Positions 23,161 to 34,280 of a DNA stretch of 64,000 nt are shown one piece after another. The notes under the pieces are model-generated. The model did not search any database. It was not told where the DNA came from and saw only the letters and a program-made list of their open reading frames with translations. The stretch comes from Ophiosphaerella korrae (Eukaryota > Ascomycota > Dothideomycetes > Pleosporales > Phaeosphaeriaceae), in assembly GCA_028456385.1 (NCBI GenBank), contig JALNQF010000194.1, positions 1 to 64,000 on the forward strand, written 5' to 3'. The translations under genes and the position numbers were made by a program. Each line of letters opens with the position of its first letter. The stretch's first letter is position 1.

Positions 23161-25275
23161 GCGTCGCGAGCCACTTTCCAAGTTTCTCTAGAAGCTCTTG
23201 TGCGGGTTTATCAAGTGTATGTTTCTCTAAGTGTTCGGGCATGAGGAGGATAGTGGAGTGTGTTCGTAGCTGATCTGCATGGCTTCTCTCGCGCTACTTC
23301 ATAGCAGTTAGTAATATATATATATATATAGAGCACAGATATATCATATAGTACCTTGGTAAAGGGTTGCAAACGTGGTTAGGATGCACGCAGTGAAGCT
23401 TTTCTTGCTACCTAACTCAAAGAAGGTGGGGTAGATTTCACACTTGCCCGCCACAATTTCAGGGAGGGGCATCTTGGATAATTTAATATCCGAACAGCTG
23501 ACACAGTTACAAGCTTACATAACACGTGTTTCCCGACACAACTAGTAATACTATTAGGCGCGCAGATGAGCCGTGATTACTATATGTTAGCGCGGAGAAT
23601 GTGTGATAGCCTGTAGAAGTAGCTATGACTACATGCAGACACATTTGTTTAGCAGTCTTACGATTTCAAGGCTGACTGTTCTCGTCGCCGTTTTCTGCTA
23701 GGCTGACGAGTAATGCCGACGTTCTTCTGGACCAGCCTGCGCTTCACGACCCCAACTTCGTCGAGCACGCGGCACGCTGCTCGACCACATACGCGTAAGA
23801 TGCTCCGCGCCGGCATCATACATAGCACTGATTGCCTGGGTGGCGTAGGGTAAGCCGGGGTGCTCCTACACCAGAGCCCGCGCTAATGTAGACGTAGGAA
23901 CTCGCAACCCGCTATTGAGCACTGCTACTGCACTGTAGAAGCATGGCCAAAGACGTTGTAGCCGCACACTGGCAATGCGGCGCGCCTCGCGCCTAGCTTC
24001 CGGGACATCGCGAATTGAGTCAAGCTGGCTGGCCGGAATGACCCACAAGCAGACGTATTCATGGGGTTGGTGATGTCTCGGACAAAAGCCGTGGCGTTAC
24101 ACCTGATTGAGGACGACGGCCATACGCCTATCGAACGGATGGACGGCACGGACACCCAGTCTTGTCTTTAGAAGAAGCTGGGAAGTGAGGTAGATAAGAA
24201 TGGCAGCAGCGTACATCTGACAGTGGAAGCACCGATACCTGACGAATCTCGACATAATGCCCGACGGGTCGCATGAGAACTGGGCGGTATGCCATATGCT
24301 TTTTTCTTATGCAAACCTGCGGAGGTGCATGAGCCAGCTGATGAAGGGCAACGTCCATCTATGAGGTGCATGAGCTCCAGGCAACTGCTTATCAGTCCTG
24401 CAACTCTCTGAAAGCTCCCAGTGGCTCGGAGATGGACGTCTAGCTGGTTCAATAAGACGATCTCGTTGTTGGGCATTGCGCCGAACTAGATTCCTGATTC
24501 CGCGCGCTGTTCATGCACTCATTCGTTGACCGAGATGCACTCAACACACCCTATAGCGAGCCACATGCATGAAGTTCGATGTACTACCCGGCTGCTATTT
24601 CCACCATCCAGCTGCATCTCGCCATTGGAAACGAAAGTATCGACCGTTGCGTCTTCTTCGAGCGGCCTTTATCCGAATTGATGCTGGGATACCAAATGCT
24701 CAAGGTTTCAACACCCAACCGCGGAACGTGACTCAAAATCGATATTTGAAGAGCAACCTGTTAGACTTAGCTACAGCAAACAATTCTTTGATCATCACAC
24801 GTTACCAACACACAAGCGACTCCAAGTAAATTACCCTGCACTCACTGCGTACGATTAGTCTTTGATAAGTTCTATCTTTAGTATGTGCACAACAACCATT
24901 ACCACCACGATCTACGAGTGCGGCCATCGTAACAACAAAGAAAGTAAAAATGGCTGCGGCAATCCGGGTGGGCCTAACTGTGTTCCGAAGACCAATCACA
25001 TGGGCCCCAGTAGGGGGAAAGGAAACTGACCTGCTAAAGGATGCAATTAGGATGATGATGGTGAGTATACTTTTGTACATGTTTCTCACTCATTGAGATG
25101 CGATGATAGTATTAATTGGGTTTGCGCACGGGCCTCATGTTTTCATGCATGGGCTTATCATCGCAGCGTTGCAGCGTTACATGGTTGCAGCGTTCCAGCA
25201 CATTACGCCAATTTCCGAGATTTATAATGAGCCCGGCCCCAACTCTGTCGCGCAATTCCGTCTCACACAGGCAAG
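23161..25275. other. Gene-poor stretch with short coding-like fragments
   Basis: Contains a TA microsatellite (23313-23330) and a GC-richer patch (23680-24480), where several overlapping short frames on both strands suggest old coding DNA. The forward frame 24569-24829 is open but featureless. Nothing here can be named. Confidence 0.4.
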
Positions 25276-26124
25276 ATGGAGCCATTACCTTACACCGGAC
25301 GAACCTCACAATTTTTTCGCGAGAGCTCCAAACGCGTACTAAAGTTGCCTACCCAGCTTTGGGAAGGGAATAGCGAAGACGAGTTCAAGAGAGCGTTCGC
25401 AATCGAGGCGCAGATCCTTGAAAAACTAGGCCATCATTCGAGAATTGTTCCGTTCGTTTGCGCCAATTCACAACATACAAAAAAAGTCGACTAAGTTTAT
25501 TGAACAGATATCACGGGATTTGGAGCAATGGCATCTTGCTCAGCGAAGCAAGTCATGGCAATTCGCAGGACTTGATCGACTCGCGCGATACGAAAATAGA
25601 CGCTTCTTTATGATGGAGATTGGCTGAACAAGCAGCTGAGGCGATAACACATATACACAAGAACAGTGTCATCCACTCAGATCTGCGCCCTGAAAACTTC
25701 CTGGTGCACGATTCAGGTGAGCGATCAGCCGACGGCTTGACACTACTCGACTTGTGGCTTTGCGACTTTGGCGGCTCAACGTGCGAGGTACCTAAACTGG
25801 ATGGAGGACATATGCCAGATACACCGTTCTTTAACCCGCGCATCAGCAGGCCCTGGGAGTCGAAGCCAGCCACTGACATGCTCAGTTTGGGATCCATCAT
25901 TTATGTCATCATCACCGGGTACTGGCCTTTTAGAACCAGCCCACCTCCCAGTACTATAGAAGACATGGATTTCTACCAAGATGAAGTGAACAAACTATTC
26001 GAAAAGGGCCATTTTCCCGGACATGCATGGACTGCAGGGTGGAGACGTGATTAGGGGCTGCTAGGGGTACCGATACAAAAGTGCTGCAGAAGTGCTAAAG
26101 GACCTGAGCACCAGACATCGGTAA
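25276..26124 (+). pseudogene. Fungal Ser/Thr protein kinase, frameshifted and truncated
   Basis: ATG 25276 opens an N-lobe: RVLKLPTQLW supplies the VxK lysine, then FAIEAQILEKLGHHSRIVPF, a typical alphaC/hinge region. The frame then shifts twice around 25490-25620. From 25620 the C-lobe reads EAITHIHKNSVIHSDLRPEN (HRD position HSD, with the catalytic Asp and Asn kept), CDFGGS (DFG), then DMLSLGSIIYVIITGYWPF. Another shift near 26020 leads to GGDVIRGC, a TAG where Trp is expected, and KSAAEVLKDLSTRHR before TAA 26122-26124. This matches a small-kinase family expanded in Pleosporales. With three frame changes and a stop it cannot make a whole kinase. Confidence 0.7.
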
Positions 26125-26640
26125 CAGGCCCCAACATCCATTGCTATCTTGTTGAGACTCGATATCGAGACGCAACTTAGTCTTCTCTTCCTCAGTTAAG
26201 GTGTGTTTGTTGCTAGAATCGTACCAAAGTCAGTGTACTATGAGGTAAAAAAAATACGGTAGAACGCAGCCCTAAAGCCAGTGCCCCAAGGGCTTCATGG
26301 TAGCGTCGGCATATGTGGCTGCGCGGGAAGCCGCTTCGTGAATGCTTCGCCCCAACAATTGCCAAAGTAATTAGTATCTTTGCCCCGTATTTTTGGTCCT
26401 GCCTTTCGCGGTGAGAAACAAATATTGTCCTGATGATGCCGCCGACTTAAGCAAATGTGACGCAATTTTGATGTTCTTGGACTTATTCTTTTGGAGTTGA
26501 GATTTTTGAGATTTTTTGGAGCCATCCTCTCGGTACCTAAAGTCGGGAAAGCCGGAAATAGAAATGGCGCGCCCCAACACAATGCAACACCAGATGGAAC
26601 AATCGGCGTAGGGGGGGGGAGACACCCAAGTCTCCATTAT
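26125..26640. other. Intergenic, possibly transposon-derived
   Basis: Short frames on both strands only. Ends at the GTCCC-rich end sequence starting at 26654. Confidence 0.4.
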
Positions 26641-26653
26641 AACTCATATCTAA

Positions 26654-26695
26654 GGTCTGTCCCTGCGTCATAGGACGCAACGGTGTCATGGGACA
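26654..26695 (+). repeat. Pogo-like transposon end, inverted partner of 31948-31993
   Basis: The stretch gtctgtccctgcgtcatagg followed by acgcaacggtgtcatgggac and aaa is a diverged reverse complement of 31948-31993. Both hold the ordered words GTCYRTCCCTRCG, GACGCAMGGTGT and ATGGGACAAA. Such doubled GTCCC words are usual in fungal Tc1/pogo terminal repeats. Confidence 0.6.
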
Positions 26696-27320
26696 AAAGT
26701 GGGGGTACTTTGACTTTGAGCAACTATACTTACTACAACTCTCTTCAAAGAGCTAGATCTTGCTGTTTTCTCTAACGGAATAATTTCTATACCCTTCTTC
26801 TAAGATACTCTATATGTAGTTTAGTACGAAGAATGCGACTGCGCTCTCTACCTTTTTTCTGCCTCTGGCGCGCGGAATCTTCTTTTATGGCAAAACTAAC
26901 TTGACCTTTCTATTATACCCCACTACTATCTTCTGCTTTTCTGAGCCACCCGTGAATAGCTTATAGTTAACCCTTAGATACTGGCTTTTATACTATGAAG
27001 CTGTCCATTTATACTGTAGCTGGCATGGCGCACAGATTTATGCAATCGCACTAGGTATCCTGGTTGATACCTCTAATCAGAGCAGCTTTACTAATTCAGT
27101 TGAGACAATACAGCTACAGTCATCATAGTGCTGTAATTAACTTACGTAATTTAGCTGTTAGCTTGTAACTTAGATTCTAGATAAAAGCAAAGATTATGTG
27201 ACAAGCCTTAAAGGTTTAAGATTCGCTTGTGGTAAGTATAAATACTTAGTGTTCCCTTGAACCCTCTACAATAATAGAGATTAGAACTAAAATATATAAA
27301 AGGGAAGAATAGAGCGCTAA
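26696..27320. other. AT-rich 3' flank of the NLR gene
   Basis: TA-rich DNA with RIP-like composition downstream of the NLR stop codon. No frame or repeat end recognised. Confidence 0.5.
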
Positions 27321-30300
27321 TTAGACCCTTACTCTACATATTCTAAGTAAAGAGAGATGACCTGATGAATGGCCAAGGCAAACTAAGTCCTTATGGACTG
27401 CAGAGCAGGTCGGCCGGTACTCAGAAGGAAGCCATAATATCTTTTCTTGATCAGACGACACGAACTGGTCTTGGATAAAGATACAAGACGATTGCGCGCT
27501 CTGGGGTGGAAGTGATGAGAAAAAGGACCAAGGTAACGGAAGGTCTCCTCGATTTGTATGAAGACATCGCCCGTCTGGCGAGAAGGCGACGGCGCTGATC
27601 GAGTCAGTGTGGCCCTCGAGCGTGCTGCGGCACGACCCTGTGGCCGTCTCCCACAGCCGCACGTCGTTGGAGGCCGATGCGACCAGCTGCCCGTCTGGCG
27701 AGAAGGCGATGGCGTTAATAAAGCTAGTATGGCCCTCGAGCGTGCTGCGGCACGACCCTGTGGCCGTCTCCCACAGCCGCACGTCGTTGGAGGCCGATGC
27801 GACCAGCTGCCCGTCTGGCGAGAAGGCGACGGCCCTGATCCAGTCAGTATGGCCCTCGAGCGTGCTACGGCACGACCCCGTGGCCGTCTCCCACAGCCGC
27901 ACGGTATCGTCGTCGGAGGCCGATGCGACCAGCTGCCCGTCTGGCGAGAAGGCGACGGCGCTGATCCAGTCAGTATGGCCCTCGAGCGTGCTCCGGCACG
28001 ACCCCGTGGCCGTCTCCCACAGCCGCACTGTCTTGTCGTCGGAGGCCGATGCGACCAGCCGCCCGTCTGGCGAGAAGGCGACGGCCCTGATCCAGCGAGT
28101 ATGGCCCTCGAGCGTGCTCCGGCACGACCCCGTAGCCGTCTCCCACAGCCGCACTGTCTTGTCGTCGGAGGCCGATGCGACCAGCTGCCCGTCTGGCGAG
28201 AAGGCGATGGCATTGATCCAGCCAGTATGGCCCTCGAGCGTGCTCCGGCAAGCATCCCAAGCCTCCTTCCTCTTTGACAATGTCCTGATCCACCTTGGCA
28301 TCTCATGCGCGAAAACTTTTCGTACCATACTCGCCTCTGGAGCAAAGAGAAGAGCTGAGGTATATATCTGTAGAGGGGCCTCTTCGAGTATACCTCGGAA
28401 TCGTAGTGTAAATCGCCGAGCATCTTGGAGGAACGAGGAGAGAGCAGTACTTGATGACTATGTTGCTAGTCAGTGCTACGTTAGGGGAAAAGTAATAAAA
28501 GTCGTACCTTGACGAGTGTATAAAGCGTTTCAATCAAGGGAATGCATTGATTTGTCTCCCTTATCATGCTCATTGCTTCAAGCCAGTGAAGGAAGTGCTT
28601 CTGGAGGAACATGTCTGTAAGGTCATTATTGCTAATAAGGCACCGGCTTTCCTTAAGATGATGCACCCAGTAACGGCAGGCGTACTGCAACTCGGGCGAT
28701 AGAAAATCCGTAATCTTTCCTTCGTTAACCTCGCTTCTCAAAGTCCCAGGCTGTAAGCCGCACATGTTCTGTCGCAAGCCGGCTAGGCCAGACATGAGCT
28801 CGAGGCAATGGGATGCCAGCTTCTCGTGTCTCGCTCTTTCATCCACCCAGAACGGGCTCATCCTTTTAGATGGATCGAGCAGGAATTCGCGAAAGGACAG
28901 GTGGAGGAGGCGTACGGGCACATCATCGCTGTCAGATATGCTTAGGACAGAGTGTAGGGTGTCTAGTCGACAACGAATATCATCTTCAGTCTGACTAAGG
29001 AGGCGTGCGAGCGACTTGATAGAGAGAGGATTCTCCAGAACCACAATGCTCCCAACTATTTCTTGGAACTCTCTAGAGAGCTTCGCTTGCTTATTTTCGT
29101 ATAGAGTTGCAAAGAGTGGGTTTAAGATTAGGAGATATGTTTTATCGAGCTGACCCACGTCCTTTGTTTCATAGCTAAGAATATCCTCTAGACGTCTCCG
29201 TGGATTCCCAGATAGTTCTCCGACGAAACGGCAAACTGTAGCAGCAAAGATAAATAGAGGCAGGGCCATGCGTACTAGCTTCTGGACGGTCTTCTCTCCA
29301 GGCCACTCTAAAGGAAGAGAACGATCATCTCTTATTCTGGTAAGTTCACACTCGAAATAGATGTGTATATCGTGTTGGATGGTTTGTATTGCAACCTCTT
29401 GCAGAGTCAGGTCCTCGTATGTGCCGTCAAGCATCCGCTTGAACTCGAGGCGGATAGGTAGCTCTGGTCTGCTTGTTACGAAAACCCGTAACGACACCGA
29501 CTTAAGATCCCTTGTTTGCGAAAGCAGCTGGAGGATTGCCCGAATATCGCTGTCTCGCTCGCATTCATCCAACGCGTCTATAACAACAAGGAGTACTAAG
29601 GCCGGAAGATGTTCTGCTTCTATAAGTGGTTGAAGGATTAGCTTCTCAAACTGGTCCTTTGGGGGCTTCTCAGATATAGCTGGATCAGCATCAATCGCCC
29701 TTTTCATTCCGGGCCCTATATCTGGTACGCGAGCAGCCAGCTGTGTGGCGATTGTGGTGAAAAACTGGGTAGCGTTGCTGCGCTCTCCTTCGCCTTTCTT
29801 GAAGAAGAAGCTTGCTCCTAGTTGTTGCTGGGTAGCAAATGTCCGTGCAACGGTACGAGCAATCGTAGATTTTCCGGTGCCTGCCGCGCCGTTTAGCCAA
29901 AATATAGGCTTGCTGCTCTTATCCTTTGCCTATACTTGTATGTGATGTAGTAAGGCAGTACGGGTGTTTGGTAGGCATGTCGAGTTATGCTCTTCTGTGT
30001 AGGCGTCAAAGGAAGCGCCTTTAGCGGTAGGCAGTTGAGCCAAATCGATCTTTAGTAAAAGCTTGTCGGTCTTTTTGTCAACGACATCTAGCTTCTGACC
30101 GATGCTCCGGATTGCTTCGTCTGCCGTGCGTGTCCGTGCTACGTCTGCTGGCTTGATCATGGACAGTACTTCCTTTGCATACGCCGCCGCCGTCCCCGCC
30201 GCGTACGGCTGCCACCTCTTGTTCTTATGTGAGTCGGCGTAGTCGCAGATGCCGCGAATGACGAGACAGGGAAAGCTGTTCATCAGACCTGCTGCCTCCA

Positions 30301-31063
30301 TCTCAAAGCAGAGAATACCACCCAGCTCGCTGCTTAGCTTGTCCCGTGTACGTCCGTCTTTCATAACTTGGTTTCCCGATGCTATCGTCCCATAGTGAAC
30401 TGCTACCTCCTCTTCGCTGTCGCGCGGTGGTCGAGCCTCTTGCCTGTCCGTGCTGCATTCATCGCATGTATGCCCTCCTTCGTGGTCATACGCTGCTTCG
30501 AACAGGATATCAGAGCCTGCTTTCTTACGCTGGAATCTGGCAATGCGGCCAATCTTGGAGACATGCTCAGAGAGCTTGCTTCGGCCTCGGAGCTCGTTCG
30601 CCCGCACCCTAGCCACCGCGGCAAGCAAGATCTGTGGTGGGGCATTAAGTGAACCCGTCCGTTCCAACCCGCTTGGAGTCGTCTTCCCGGCGTCGTATTG
30701 TACTACACCGCCGAAGGTCTGGTGCGGCTGGCTGACTACTACGTCCCCGAGTCGGATGTCTGCCTCTACGCTAGGAACCCCTCCTCCGATGCCGACCATC
30801 AGCCCGAACCGGATCCCTTTGAATGCCGCCCTCATATGCGCCGCCGCGGCGGCCGCTGGGTTGTTGCCGATGCGGCCAGCGGGCAGGCAGACAATTACAA
30901 CATTGTGTCCTGCAATCGACCCTAAGCAGTACAGGTTATCGTGGTTGTGGTCGATTTCAAGATCCTCGTGCTCTTCGTCGAGCATCTCCTGGGCTGCCGC
31001 CAGCTCGATCGGAAGGGCGCATACCCATCCTACCCTGTATTCCTCGTGGGGTAGCTGGGGCAT
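27321..31063 (-). CDS. NLR-type protein: PNP/UDP phosphorylase - NACHT - WD40, one in-frame stop
   Basis: ATG 31063 opens a nucleoside-phosphorylase-like domain (EEYRVGWVCALPIELAAA at 8-24, GIGGG at 91-95, CFEMEAAGLMN at 252-262, RGICDYADSHKN at 270-281). The frame meets TAG at 29932-29930 (codon 378), then continues in the same frame into NACHT: Walker A GAAGTGKST at 392-400 and Walker B VVIDALDEC at 493-501. A 50-nt intron (28507-28458, GTACGA to ACATAG) leads to FLQDARRFTLRFRG, PRWIRTL and six WD40 units. The product would be about 1230 residues. Proteins of this layout are fungal NLRs, some of which trigger cell death in non-self recognition: PNP as N-terminal effector, NACHT as switch, WD40 as ligand sensor. 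The stop is RIP-compatible. It leaves a 377-residue PNP protein and a NACHT-WD40 frame with a possible ATG at 29707. Confidence 0.85.
27571..28260 (-). repeat. Near-identical WD40-encoding tandem repeats
   Basis: Six units inside the NLR second exon. The shared word ccgtctggcgagaaggcga begins at 27571, 27691, 27811, 27937, 28063 and 28189, so periods are 120, 120, 126, 126 and 126 bp. Each unit encodes CRSTLEGHT, a variable patch, AxAFSPDGxLVASAS and VRLWETATGS. The 120-bp units lack two residues before VRLW. Differences concentrate in the residues after GHT (GWINAI, RWIRAV, DWISAV, DWIRAV, SFINAI, DSISAV). These loops line the binding face of WD40 propellers. Confidence 0.9.
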
Positions 31064-31944
31064 TCGAAGTTGTCACCCCTGGAGCAGCCGTCGGAGAGAT
31101 AGCAGAGAAAAGCGCGGAGTGTGGAATGAGGGGTGATGGTTAGGAAGCACTGGCTTTTCGATGTAGATGTATGCTGTCGTAAGCGCTGTGGGTGGGGTCG
31201 ACCCGCTCGTCGCACGGGTAGAGGGACCCTTGGTCTATGCGCTGCTCCACCAATGCAGGGTCCCGGTGTGCGAAAATCCGCCAACGCTTCTTTACAAGCA
31301 ATTAGTTACTGAAAATGCAAATGAAGCCTTAGCGCTAACGCTACACTCACCCTATCCATGTCCGCTCGCTGTGCAACGATAATGGATAAGAGGAGATGAG
31401 GGGAAGACGGAGGCACAGCAAGGGAGGGCGCCAAACAAACAGTGAACCAAGGCACGTGATGATACATTCTAAATTAAGGAATTGCGCCACAGTTAATACA
31501 AAGGCAGGCTAGCACAGGAGTGGCTTGAACAATACCGTATACCATCTGATTCAATACCACGCCTATTTCTGTAAGATTTATACGCGCTATTACAAAAGGA
31601 GCAACACTAAAAAGAGAAAGAATCTTGAAGTCTACTGAGCCAACGGTGAAACTCTCGGATTCAACATCTACTAAAAGAAACTCATATTAAACACACGGAA
31701 AATCTTTCCTAGCTGTTGGGCTTCTTTCTTAAGTATCCGAATTGGATGGTAAGAAAACAGGGGGGGGATTACAAAGGTATTAGTTGACGGCGTCAAAGAA
31801 TCGACGACCAGCACGATTACCAGAGAGAAGAAGCTTGTAAAGAACTGAAAACCTTGCTGTAAATAGCGCTAACAAACGTCTGTCTTAATTTTGGCGAAAT
31901 TCAGCTACCAAAAAAAAAAAAATTTATTGCGTTACTATTGGAAA
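31064..31944. other. 5' region of the NLR gene
   Basis: GC-rich up to about 31380, then AT-rich with an A run (about 31909-31922). Probably holds the NLR promoter. Forward frames here are shadows or featureless. No clear TATA box can be assigned. Confidence 0.45.
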
Positions 31945-32500
31945 TTTGTCCCATTACACCGTGCGTCCCACAAACGTAGGGATAGACATTAGTGACTTGG
32001 GCGGACTAAGAATGCATGGGAATCTATTTGTTATCCATCCAGTTTAAGGTTGCGGCGGCTCAAGCTGCGGCAGGGACTCGGCTAGGACAAGCTCAGGCGG
32101 TGGCGTGGTGATTCGAATACGTTTAGGCATTATAGGCAGGAAGCAAGCGCATCGCAAATCAACTAGTTTGGCTCAAAAAAAAAAACAGGCTTGTGGAGGG
32201 TGTGCAAGTTTGTTGTTTTGATGCAACTGATTCGAGATGGGGCGCGCGATTCCATCCTTACGGGCAACGAGATCGAGCAAAGGTTCTCGCATGCCAGGAG
32301 TCTGATAATATAGGCCTAATATCTGACAGGCTTAAAGAGCAAGCTCAATTCGACCTTCTTGCTTGGAAATAATATTTTGTTGTTGTTGAGACATGGTAGT
32401 GTAGAGGTAGTGTTTGTGATGCCAAGAAAAAGTGGCCGGCTCGATGGTGGAATACGTTGATATCGCCACTTCTTATAGGGGGACAAAAAGATCCCGAGCT
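31945..32500 (-). mobile_element. Internally deleted pogo/Fot1-like DNA transposon remnant
   Basis: ATG 32394 begins MSQQQQNIISKQEGRIELAL, then a TAA. It resembles the helix-turn-helix start of pogo-type transposases (QEGRIxxAL). The N-terminal piece fades after about 65 residues. A second piece, KRIRITTPPPELVLAESLPQ to TAA 32046-32044, resembles a transposase C-terminus. The DDE core is missing, so this is a non-autonomous deletion derivative. TTTGTCCC occurs near both ends (plus strand 31948, minus strand near 32488). It sits between the NLR promoter and the 3' end of the PD-(D/E)XK-like gene, whose tail it may have replaced. Confidence 0.55.
31948..31993 (-). repeat. Pogo-like transposon end
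   Basis: Forward reading tttgtcccattacaccgtgc, then gtcccacaaacgtagggata and gac. It is the 3' terminal region of the remnant above and a diverged inverted match of 26654-26695 on the far side of the NLR gene. Confidence 0.6.
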
Positions 32501-32542
32501 AGGGACTTCTAATTAGGTGAGATCGATCTAGGTCTAGGCCGC

Positions 32543-33694
32543 TTAGAGCCTAGCTGTAGAGATTAAAGCTAGGCCAGAAGTTATTCGTTCTGGAGGGGTT
32601 TCAGATCTTTTTCGCTTCTTCAGCCCTGGAGCAATCAAAGGCCTACCCAGCGACTCTAGCCGTGCTACCCGGGTTTCCGCGGTATGAAGGTATTCACAAA
32701 GCTGTTGAGTACTAACAAACAACTCCAGATCTGTATCTCCGAGCTCACCAAGTGCAAGTTCTCCATACGCAAAGTCTTTTAGTTGTAGCCGCAAGCCTCT
32801 ATGTTCGGTAGGATCTCCCTGCTGGTTTCGGAAAGCCTATATGAACGTCAGCAATCTGGTTGAGGAAAAGCCCGTCAAATGACATGGCGTACCTCATCCG
32901 CGACTTCTGGCGCCACTCTTATCTCATTTCCGTCCACATAAGTCCTCCATACTGATAATGTTGCCTTGCGCGACTCTCTCTTTCCATATTCAATATCTAA
33001 ACCAACCACAACTTGTATGCCTGTATCTGAATCCAGAAGATAGTCTTCGGCTAGCCGACTCAAGCTCTTTCTCTTTTGCGAATATGCAACCTCAACGATA
33101 ACACCAGGATATCGTGCATCTGCATGGCAAAAAGAGGCGTCCGGCTCATGTTTCGACTTGATGTCGGAAGCGGTGTCGTCGACTGGGAAGTATATTTCGG
33201 TAGAACGAGTGGGATAAAATCTTCCGCGCGAAAGCGGCGGCGCGGTCCGATCCTTCGCGTATTGATTTCAACTGGCTGAAAATAGCATCCTCCACACGAG
33301 CAACGAACAATTCGTGTACAGCCGTGGGCATCCGGACTACAAGTCGGTGGTAAATCGCGTCGTAGTCATACCTGCTCGTCACCGGTCTTAGCCACCATAT
33401 CCATCCCTTTGGACATACATACCGTATCTTGTCCTTCACGTAGCCCAACAGCTCCTCGTTTCGGCTAAGCAGCCGCGCTAGCTCATCGTATTCTCCTGAC
33501 ACAAGTACAAATTCTGTCCACGGATCTTGATTCGTATGCCTTCCTGCCCCGATTGCTTCGAAGAGCGCGATGACTCGGCGAGCTTGTGTAAAAGGCTTCT
33601 CGTCAGTTCGCGGAGGCGTCAAAGGCTGGTCCACGAAACTCGAAGGCGGTGTGATGTGCTGCTGGTCATTCACAGCTGCTGGAGATGTTGACAT
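32543..33694 (-). pseudogene. PD-(D/E)XK (Uma2-like) uncharacterised fungal protein, one frameshift
   Basis: ATG 33694 begins MSTSPAAVNDQQHITPPSSF. A 51-nt intron (33422-33372, GTATGT to GAGCAG) is a multiple of three, so reading through adds 17 residues. After FARKI near 33225 a one-base shift moves the frame to TRSTEIYFPVDDTAS, HEPDASFCHADARYPG and VIVEVAYSQKRKSLSRLAED. The Asp of PDASF and Glu of VEVAYSQK are the likely D and E..K/Q active positions. A 56-nt intron (32892-32837, GTACGC, branch GCTGAC, ATAG) precedes FRNQQGDPTEHRGLRLQLKD and a KKRKRSETPPE nuclear-type signal. The C-terminus stops at 32543, apparently short against homologues I remember. The family is widespread and multi-copy in Pleosporales, function unknown. 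The nuclease fold is inference. Confidence 0.65.
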
Positions 33695-34280
33695 AGTCGA
33701 GTGTCATTTCGTACGAAGAGGAAGCATTGCGAAACTGTGAATGGGTGGTGCAAAGCAGCGGGTGGAGGACGGAACTTTGAGGTCGGCTAATGCTGACTCA
33801 GCAGCTATATTGCGCTACGCGGTACAGCCAGTTAAGGTGGAGCCTGTGGCTCAACATCACTTTCGCTAAGGGCAGACACCCGTTTGGATGCAAATCCTGT
33901 GTCTTCGTAATCTGAACGCTTGGGGCAAGGTTTACTGCAGCATCTAATGGAAGTATAGATGCAGGAGCCCCAGCGTTTTCCGACAATCAACGTCGCTGTT
34001 AGTCTCCGCGGCTCGGCCCCGAGTTGTCTGGTTCCAGATCCATCTTATCTGATTGTGGCGATCTGAAGGCTATATCAACCACTTCCTCCCCAACCCCCAA
34101 AAATTATCGCCTTCCACGCAACTCTAGGGCCGCTGCGGGCTGGCCGCCCTCCCTGCATATGGTGGCAATCGCCACCGCCAAATCTCTTGCATCACGGTTA
34201 CATATCACTCATAATCATATTTACATACCTTATCCGCCTTTACTTTCGCACTAGCTGGACATTCTATGTGAAAAGCGGCA
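33695..34280. other. Intergenic
   Basis: Upstream of the PD-(D/E)XK-like gene. The minus frame 33798-33986 and plus frame 34024-34254 show no feature. Confidence 0.45.

Noticed and set aside
27571..28260. Regular 120-126 bp repeats resembling an array
   Set aside because: Not CRISPR: no short spacers, and the units are coding WD40 repeats in a eukaryotic gene.
27558..28512. Long forward ORFs (239 and 301 codons) opposite the WD40 region
   Set aside because: They are antisense shadows of the near-identical WD40 repeats; the minus strand encodes clear WD40 motifs.
30368..31143. Forward ORFs up to 228 codons opposite the PNP domain
   Set aside because: GC-rich antisense shadows; the opposite frame has the PNP motifs.
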